Source: Eubacterium sp. | GTDB taxonomy: Bacteria; Bacillota; Clostridia; Lachnospirales; Lachnospiraceae | Assembly: GCA_017541035.1 (NCBI GenBank) | Contig: JAFXZW010000026.1 | Span: 1 to 56,515 of the forward strand | Length of the DNA stretch: 56,515 nucleotides | Direction of reading: 5' to 3' | Shown here: positions 51,618-56,515 of the stretch, one piece after another | How positions within the stretch are numbered: the stretch's first letter is position 1 | How the letters are laid out: each line of letters starts with the position of its first letter | Program-made: the position numbers and the translations under genes | Notes under the pieces: model-generated | Databases searched by the model: none | Told to the model about the DNA's origin: nothing | What the model saw: only the letters and a program-made list of their open reading frames with translations

Positions 51618-53300
51618 ATGAAACAGCTTACAGGATCGGAGATCGTGATCGAATGCCTGAAAGAACAGGGCGTAGACACGGTGTTCGGATATCCCGGAGG
51701 AACCATTCTGAATGTGTATGATGAACTGTACAAGCATTCAAATGAGATCCGTCACATTTTAACCAGCCATGAACAGGGCGCTGCACATGCAGCTGACGGT
51801 TATGCCAGAGCTACGGGCAAGGTTGGTGTCTGTATGGCAACCAGCGGCCCCGGCGCGACGAATCTTGTAACCGGTATCGCAACGGCCCATATGGATTCCG
51901 TTCCTTTGGTTGCGATTACGGCAAATGTAGGCGTATCCCTGCTTGGTAAGGACAGCTTCCAGGAGGTCGATATCGCCGGAGTGGTTATGCCGATTACCAA
52001 GCACAGCTTTATCGTAAAGGATGTTCATCAGCTGGCGGACACCATCCGAAGAGCTTTTACGATTGCAAAGAGCGGACGTCCGGGTCCTGTTCTTGTGGAT
52101 ATCACAAAGGATGTAACTGCAGCAAAGGCGAATTATTCACCGAAGAAGCCGGCAGCTATTAAAAGAGTAACCGATACCATCCGCAACGAAGACATTGAAA
52201 AGGCTGTCTCCATGATCAATGAATCCAAGCGGCCGTATGTCCTTGTTGGCGGGGGTGCGACCATCGCAGGCGCTTCCGCAGAGCTGAAGGAATTCGTTGA
52301 GAAGATTGATGCACCCGTCTGTGATACGCTGATGGGAAAGGGAGCGTTCGATGGAACCAGTGCAAGATATACCGGCATGATCGGTATGCACGGAACCAAG
52401 GCTTCCAATTTCGGTGTAAATAAAGCAGACCTTCTGATCGTAGTGGGAGCACGTTTCTCTGACCGCGTGATCGGAAATGCGGCAAAGTTTGCAAACGGAG
52501 CCAGGATCCTTCATATCGACATCGACGCAGCGGAGATCAATAAGAACATTGTCGTGGATGCTTCCGTGATTGGTGATGCGAAGGAAATTCTGAAGCGTCT
52601 GAATGCAGAGTTGACACCCTCCCGCAAATCTGCATGGATGAAGGAGATCAAGGCGCTGGTGAAGGATAATCCCATGACCTATGACATGGAACACCTGACC
52701 GGACCCGCCGTTATCAGCAGGATATATAAAGCAACCAAGGGAAATGCCATCATTACCACGGATGTCGGACAGCATCAGATGTGGGCGGCGCAGTACTACA
52801 GCTACGCCAAGCCTCGTCAGTTCCTTACCTCTGGAGGTCTCGGTACCATGGGTTACGGCCTGGGTGCTGCGATCGGTGCCAAGACCGGTCAGCCCGGAAA
52901 GACCGTTATCAACATTGCGGGGGATGGCTGCTTCCGCATGAATCTGCAGGAGCTGGCAACAGCGTCCCGTGAGAATATTCATGTGATCGAGATCATCATC
53001 AACAATCACGTGCTTGGAATGGTACGCCAGTGGCAGACGCTTTTCTACGGCAAACGGTATTCCAATACCATGCTGGAAGATAAGGTGAATTTCCAGAAGG
53101 TTTCGGAAGGCCTTGGGGCAACCGCCTATACCGTCCGGACAGTTGAGGAGTTCAATAAGGCCCTGACTGCCGCACTGAAGGGGGAAGGCCCTCAGGTTAT
53201 CGACTGCCAGATCGGTATGGACGATAAGGTATGGCCCATGGTAGCACCTGGTGCACCGATTGAAACCTGCTTCTCAAGTGAAAGCGAATTGAAGAAATAA
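51618..53300 (+). CDS. ilvB: Acetolactate synthase large subunit
   Basis: The TPP-dependent enzyme that starts branched-chain synthesis from pyruvate. The 560-residue protein has catalytic E52 in HEQGAAHAADGYA, the middle FAD-type domain, and the TPP/Mg motif G435-D-G437-CFRMN. ATG 51618 follows GGGAGG. The regulatory subunit ilvN, ilvC and leuA are not in this window. A structured 58-nt element follows at 53312. Confidence 0.95.
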   Translation: MKQLTGSEIVIECLKEQGVDTVFGYPGGTILNVYDELYKHSNEIRHILTSHEQGAAHAADGYARATGKVGVCMATSGPGATNLVTGIATAHMDSVPLVAITANVGVSLLGKDSFQEVDIAGVVMPITKHSFIVKDVHQLADTIRRAFTIAKSGRPGPVLVDITKDVTAAKANYSPKKPAAIKRVTDTIRNEDIEKAVSMINESKRPYVLVGGGATIAGASAELKEFVEKIDAPVCDTLMGKGAFDGTSARYTGMIGMHGTKASNFGVNKADLLIVVGARFSDRVIGNAAKFANGARILHIDIDAAEINKNIVVDASVIGDAKEILKRLNAELTPSRKSAWMKEIKALVKDNPMTYDMEHLTGPAVISRIYKATKGNAIITTDVGQHQMWAAQYYSYAKPRQFLTSGGLGTMGYGLGAAIGAKTGQPGKTVINIAGDGCFRMNLQELATASRENIHVIEIIINNHVLGMVRQWQTLFYGKRYSNTMLEDKVNFQKVSEGLGATAYTVRTVEEFNKALTAALKGEGPQVIDCQIGMDDKVWPMVAPGAPIETCFSSESELKK

Positions 53301-53311
53301 GGGTACCATTC

Positions 53312-53369
53312 ATCACGAACTTAAGCGCCGAAGGCATGAATTCCGCGCAATGCGCGGAAGGTTCGTGAT
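53312..53369 (+). other. Cloverleaf-like structured intergenic element
   Basis: ATCACGAAC (53312-53320) pairs perfectly with GTTCGTGAT (53361-53369). Inside are GCC-GAA-GGC (53327-53335) and a near-perfect 19-nt palindrome, TTCCGCGCA (53341-53349) with TGCGCGGAA (53351-53359). This gives a three-way junction. There is no T-tract, so it is not a standard terminator. It may be an RNA structure or a palindromic repeat. Confidence 0.65.
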
Positions 53370-53467
53370 CGGATGGAAGGAATCGTTACGAAATACATAT
53401 CATTCTTGGGCATTGGGCCGAAGAATTCGGATGAATACAGTATATTTTAAATGGAGGATATATAAAA

Positions 53468-54550
53468 ATGGCACGAGTTTACAATTTTTCCGCAGGACCG
53501 TCCGTCCTTCCCGAGGTTGTACTGAAGCAGGCAGCTGAAGAAATGATGGATTACAAAGGAAGCGGCATGAGCGTTATGGAAATGAGCCACCGTTCCAAGG
53601 TCTATGACAACATCATCAAGGAAGCAGAGAAGGATCTGCGGGATCTGATGGAAATCCCGGATAACTACAAGGTCCTTTTCCTTCAGGGCGGAGCGTCCCA
53701 GCAGTTTGCGGCAGTTCCCATGAACCTGATGAAGAACGGCGTAGCTGACTATATCATTACCGGTCAGTGGGCAAAGAAGGCATATCAGGAAGGTAAGAAA
53801 TACGGAAAGGCGGTTGCGGTTGCATCCTCTGAGGACAAGACCTTCTCCTACATTCCCGATTGCTCCGATCTTCCCATCGATGAGGATGCGGATTATGTTT
53901 ACATCTGTCACAATAATACGATCTACGGAACAGCCTTTCACGAGCTTCCGAATACCAAGGGCAAGATCCTGGTAGCAGATATGTCCTCCGACATTCTGTC
54001 CCAGCCGGTTAATGTATCCGATTACGGTCTCATTTACTTCGGCGTACAGAAGAACGTAGGACCTGCAGGTGTGGTAGTTGTGATCATCCGTGAGGATCTG
54101 ATCCGTGACGATCTTCCGGAATTCGTCCCCACCATGTTGAAGTATAAGACTCAGGCAGATGCGGAATCTCTGTACAATACGCCTCCGTGCTACGGCATTT
54201 ACATCTGCGGCCTTGTATTCAAATGGGTTAAGGATATGGGCGGTCTTAAGGCCATGAAGGCTCACAATGAGAAGAAGGCGAAGATCCTTTATGATTTCCT
54301 TGATCAGAGCAAGCTGTTCAGGGGTACGGTAGAGAAAAAGGATCGTTCTCTGATGAATGTTCCTTTCGTTACCGGAAATGATGAGCTGGATGCAAAGTTC
54401 GTTAAGGAAGCAACTGCAGCAGGCTTTGTAAACCTGAAGGGTCACAGATCCGTCGGCGGTATGCGTGCATCCATTTACAATGCCATGCCCATCGAAGGTG
54501 TGGAGAAGCTGGTAGCATTCATGAAGGACTTCGAAGAGAAGAACGCATAA
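53468..54550 (+). CDS. serC: Phosphoserine aminotransferase
   Basis: SerC converts 3-phosphohydroxypyruvate to phosphoserine with PLP. The 360-residue protein begins VYNFSAGPSVLP; the PLP lysine is K195 in GVQKNVGPAG; HRSVGGMRASIYNAM near the C-terminus is canonical. The ribosome site GGAGGATAT is close to ATG 53468. serA follows at 54840; the gap holds the tandem repeat. serB is not in this window. Confidence 0.97.
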   Translation: MARVYNFSAGPSVLPEVVLKQAAEEMMDYKGSGMSVMEMSHRSKVYDNIIKEAEKDLRDLMEIPDNYKVLFLQGGASQQFAAVPMNLMKNGVADYIITGQWAKKAYQEGKKYGKAVAVASSEDKTFSYIPDCSDLPIDEDADYVYICHNNTIYGTAFHELPNTKGKILVADMSSDILSQPVNVSDYGLIYFGVQKNVGPAGVVVVIIREDLIRDDLPEFVPTMLKYKTQADAESLYNTPPCYGIYICGLVFKWVKDMGGLKAMKAHNEKKAKILYDFLDQSKLFRGTVEKKDRSLMNVPFVTGNDELDAKFVKEATAAGFVNLKGHRSVGGMRASIYNAMPIEGVEKLVAFMKDFEEKNA

Positions 54551-54744
54551 TGATCATTCCGAATGAAAAAAAACGTGAACAGTGATCATTCCGAATGAAA
54601 AAAAACGTGAATAGTGATCATTCCGAATGAACAAAAAACGTGAACAGTGATCATTCCGAATGAAAAAAACGTGAATAGTGATCATTCCGAATGAACAAAA
54701 AACGTGAACAGTGATCATTCCGAATGAACAATAATCGTGAACAG
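54551..54744 (+). repeat. Six-unit tandem repeat between serC and serA
   Basis: Six units of 31-33 bp start at 54551, 54583, 54615, 54648, 54679 and 54712; the first begins directly after the serC stop. Each opens TGATCATTCCGAATGA, which contains the palindrome TCATTC-C-GAATGA, followed by an A-rich stretch and CGTGAACAG or CGTGAATAG. Units differ in A-run length and in C/T at one site. There are no unique spacers, so it is not CRISPR. Confidence 0.95.
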
Positions 54745-54770
54745 TTATCATAAATCAACCCGTATAAAAC

Positions 54771-54807
54771 ATGTCATCCTGAGGAGCGTACGCGACGAAG
54801 GATCTCA
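54771..54807 (+). repeat. Long copy of a dispersed palindromic element
   Basis: CATCCTGAGGAGCGTACGCG then ACGAAGGATC forms an imperfect palindrome; the outer bases match the copy at 49765-49785. It lies about 30 nt before the serA start. Confidence 0.65.
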
Positions 54808-54839
54808 CATCAAAAACTGATATAAATAGGAGAACGATC

Positions 54840-56000
54840 ATGACTAAGGTAAAATGCCTGAACCCCATTGCAGCCTGCGGACTGGATCTGCTGGGTGAGA
54901 ATTACACTGTAACTGATGATGCTGATGCAGAGGCAATCCTTGTCCGCAGTGCATCCATGCATGAGATGGAGCTTTCCGATAAGCTCCTTGCCGTTGCACG
55001 GGCAGGTGCCGGCGTGAATAACATTCCCCTTGACAAGTGTGCTGAGAAGGGTATCGTTGTTTTCAATACTCCGGGTGCCAATGCAAACGGTGTAAAGGAG
55101 CTGGTGGTAGCCGGTATGCTGCTTGCATCCAGGGACATCATCGGTGGTGCGAACTGGGTTACAGCCAATGCTTCCGATGAGAATATCGGCAAGACGGCGG
55201 AGAAGGAGAAGAAGAACTTCGCCGGCAAGGAGATCGCAGGAAAGAAGCTGGGTGTCATCGGACTGGGCGCTATCGGTGCCAAGGTTGCAAATATCGGCGT
55301 ACGTCTGGGCATGGAAGTATACGGCTATGATCCCTTCGTATCCGTTGATGCGGCATGGGGTCTTTCCCGTTCCGTAAAGCATATTACAAATGTAAATGAT
55401 ATCTACACCAACTGTGATTTTATTTCCATCCATGTACCGCTTCTGGATTCCACCAAGGGAATGATCAATGCGGAAGCCATCGGAATGATGAAGGACGGCG
55501 TGATATTTTTGAACTTCGCGCGCGACATTCTGGTAGATGAGCCGGCCATGATCGCAGCACTCGAAAGCGGAAAGGTTGCCAAGTATGTAACCGATTTTGC
55601 TAATCCGACCGTTGCAGGTAAGAAAAATGTGATCGTAACTCCGCATCTGGGCGCCTCCACCGAAGAATCAGAGGATAACTGTGCAGTGATGGCTGTAAAG
55701 GAAATCAAGGATTTCATCGAAAACGGAAATGTAAAGAATTCCGTAAATTATCCGGCCTGTGATGCAGGTATCTGCCAGGATGCAGGACGTCTTACCGTTT
55801 GCCATAAGAATATTCCCAACATGCTGACTCAGTTTACGGGGCTTTTCTCATCCAAGGGCGTGAATGTGTCTGAGATGGTCAGCAAGTCCCGCGGTGATTT
55901 CGCATATACTATCCTGGACATCAGTGTAGCAGCGGACCAGGCAGTGGCAGACGCCATCGCACAGATTGACGGTGTTGTCCGCGTGCGTGTGATCAAGTAG
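54840..56000 (+). CDS. serA: D-3-phosphoglycerate dehydrogenase
   Basis: SerA oxidises 3-phosphoglycerate, the first step of serine synthesis. The 386-residue protein has the NAD motif G141-L-G143-A-I-G146 and the PHLGASTEESEDNCA block with the catalytic His. The C-terminal part (about 315-386) has the features of an ACT domain (VNVSEMVSKSRGDFAYTILDI), probably for serine feedback. AGGAG precedes ATG 54840. A terminator lies at 56102-56134. Confidence 0.96.
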   Translation: MTKVKCLNPIAACGLDLLGENYTVTDDADAEAILVRSASMHEMELSDKLLAVARAGAGVNNIPLDKCAEKGIVVFNTPGANANGVKELVVAGMLLASRDIIGGANWVTANASDENIGKTAEKEKKNFAGKEIAGKKLGVIGLGAIGAKVANIGVRLGMEVYGYDPFVSVDAAWGLSRSVKHITNVNDIYTNCDFISIHVPLLDSTKGMINAEAIGMMKDGVIFLNFARDILVDEPAMIAALESGKVAKYVTDFANPTVAGKKNVIVTPHLGASTEESEDNCAVMAVKEIKDFIENGNVKNSVNYPACDAGICQDAGRLTVCHKNIPNMLTQFTGLFSSKGVNVSEMVSKSRGDFAYTILDISVAADQAVADAIAQIDGVVRVRVIK

Positions 56001-56101
56001 CAGAAGCTTCTCATGAGGCGGCAAAATGCCTACGCCCGGCCTGCATTCCGTATGCATGGCATTCGGAACAGGCTGAATAGTTGTATATTAATGAACATGG
56101 T

Positions 56102-56134
56102 AACGCTCCGGTCAATTGCGGCCGGGGCGTTTTT
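56102..56134 (+). terminator. Terminator after serA
   Basis: AACGCTCCGGTC (56102-56113) pairs with GGCCGGGGCGTT (56120-56131), with two G-T pairs and a 6-nt loop, followed by TTTTT (56130-56134). Confidence 0.85.
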
Positions 56135-56169
56135 CCATTTTGTTTTCGTTCAGTCTGTTAAACTTTACG

Positions 56170-56198
56170 TTTACATTTTACAGGTAAATTTATATACT
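56170..56198 (+). promoter_or_regulatory. Promoter for the 56238 gene
   Basis: TTTACA (56170-56175), 17-nt spacer, TATACT (56193-56198), with the GGGAGGAG ribosome site downstream. Confidence 0.7.
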
Positions 56199-56237
56199 GA
56201 TATTGACGGGTTTTTGTGCTTATCGGGAGGAGACTGA

Positions 56238-56450
56238 ATGAACAGACTAAAGATTGCGTTACTTGCGGCACAGGCAGATGAAGAGTATCAAAGCGACTTT
56301 ATCCGGGGAGCAATGGAGAAGGCATTTTCTCATGATATGGATGTTTATGTATTCTCCATGCACATCAAATACCAGAAGATACTGTCAATAGTTTTGCGCA
56401 CATTTGATTTTGCCCTGCCGTTCAGTTGCCGACAACCGCTTAACCTGTAG
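56238..56450 (+). pseudogene. Truncated substrate-binding-type sensor gene
   Basis: The open frame of 70 residues begins MNRLKIALLAAQADEEYQ and continues to about residue 47 (KYQ) like the N-terminus of periplasmic-binding-type (LacI-like) sensor domains often fused to GGDEF in Lachnospiraceae. From about residue 48 the sequence is unlike that family and a stop follows at 56448-56450. The promoter and ribosome site are good, so the gene was once functional. The break is near 56377-56383, where an insertion sequence end seems to begin. Confidence 0.55.
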
Positions 56451-56515
56451 TGTATTTATTTATGCGATACCCTCGGCCTCAGCGATTAGCATGGAGGTCA
56501 GATGTTCCATGTTGA
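56383..56515. mobile_element. Probable end of an insertion sequence
   Basis: From TGTCAATAGTTTTGCGCA (56383) to the window end the DNA does not continue the sensor gene. A TG-start end of this kind is common in IS21-type elements, but the family is not proven. On the minus strand 56460-56515 reads as the C-terminal 17 residues of an open frame ending EAEGIA, running off the window. The other end of the element and its target duplication are outside the window. Confidence 0.4.

Noticed and set aside
54551-54744. CRISPR array
   Set aside because: Units follow each other without unique spacers, vary in length, and no cas gene is nearby.

Overview
The window reads as chromosomal core sequence from a low-to-mid GC Gram-positive anaerobe of the Clostridia, most likely Lachnospiraceae. 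The grounds are gene order (hprK-ROK kinase-murB-rapZ-whiA-HPr-like; Asp23-nusB-xseA-xseB-ispA-dxs-tlyA-nadK-recN), a DUF6465 protein, strong Shine-Dalgarno sites before most genes, and sigma-A-type promoters. Assignment to family level is inference; no rRNA or tRNA gene is visible.

Layout. 1-4.8 kb: a small coiled-coil membrane protein (minus), a membrane-anchored MutS-like ATPase and a 698-residue protein I do not recognise. 4.8-7.3 kb (minus): uvrC then a YqeG-type HAD phosphatase. 7.3-12.4 kb: hprK, ROK glucokinase, murB, rapZ, whiA and an HPr-like gene that carries Glu at position 15 and Ser at 46, i.e. a Crh-type regulator rather than a sugar phosphocarrier. 12.5-15.2 kb: a 905-residue Sel1/TPR protein with two interleaved alpha/beta domains. 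15.4-19.2 kb: riboflavin operon ribD-ribE-ribBA-ribH, with an apparent single-base frameshift in an unusual acidic tail of RibD. 19.2-25.0 kb: DUF1189 membrane protein, CYTH protein (minus), DJ-1 family protein, murF, DUF6465, hisH, hisF, GNAT. 25.2-25.7 kb: efp (minus). 25.9-35.0 kb: TM2 protein and the nusB-to-recN cluster. 35.0-36.8 kb: two tandem AstE/AspA-like proteins with altered zinc ligands. 36.9-40.7 kb: purL. 40.7-45.1 kb: MoxR ATPase, DUF58, membrane protein, and a zinc-ribbon/cell-wall-repeat protein. 45.1-53.3 kb: a LysR regulator divergent from leuC, leuD, a small membrane gene, leuB, ilvD and ilvB. 53.5-56.0 kb: serC and serA, separated by a six-unit tandem repeat. 56.2 kb to the end: the start of a sensor gene apparently cut by an insertion sequence.

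Functionally the window joins carbon-catabolite sensing (HprK and the Crh-like protein), peptidoglycan precursor synthesis (MurB, MurF), riboflavin, isoprenoid, branched-chain amino acid, serine, histidine and purine synthesis, and DNA repair (UvrC, RecN, ExoVII). Branched-chain synthesis is incomplete here (no ilvC, ilvN or leuA). No large defence or mobile island is present. The less ordinary items are the pseudoenzyme-like AstE/AspA pair, the Crh-like protein, the two large orphan helical proteins, the RibD tail, the structured and repeated intergenic DNA around ilvB-serC-serA, and a probably leaderless uvrC. Start codons below were chosen mainly by Shine-Dalgarno position and often lie inside the longest open frame.
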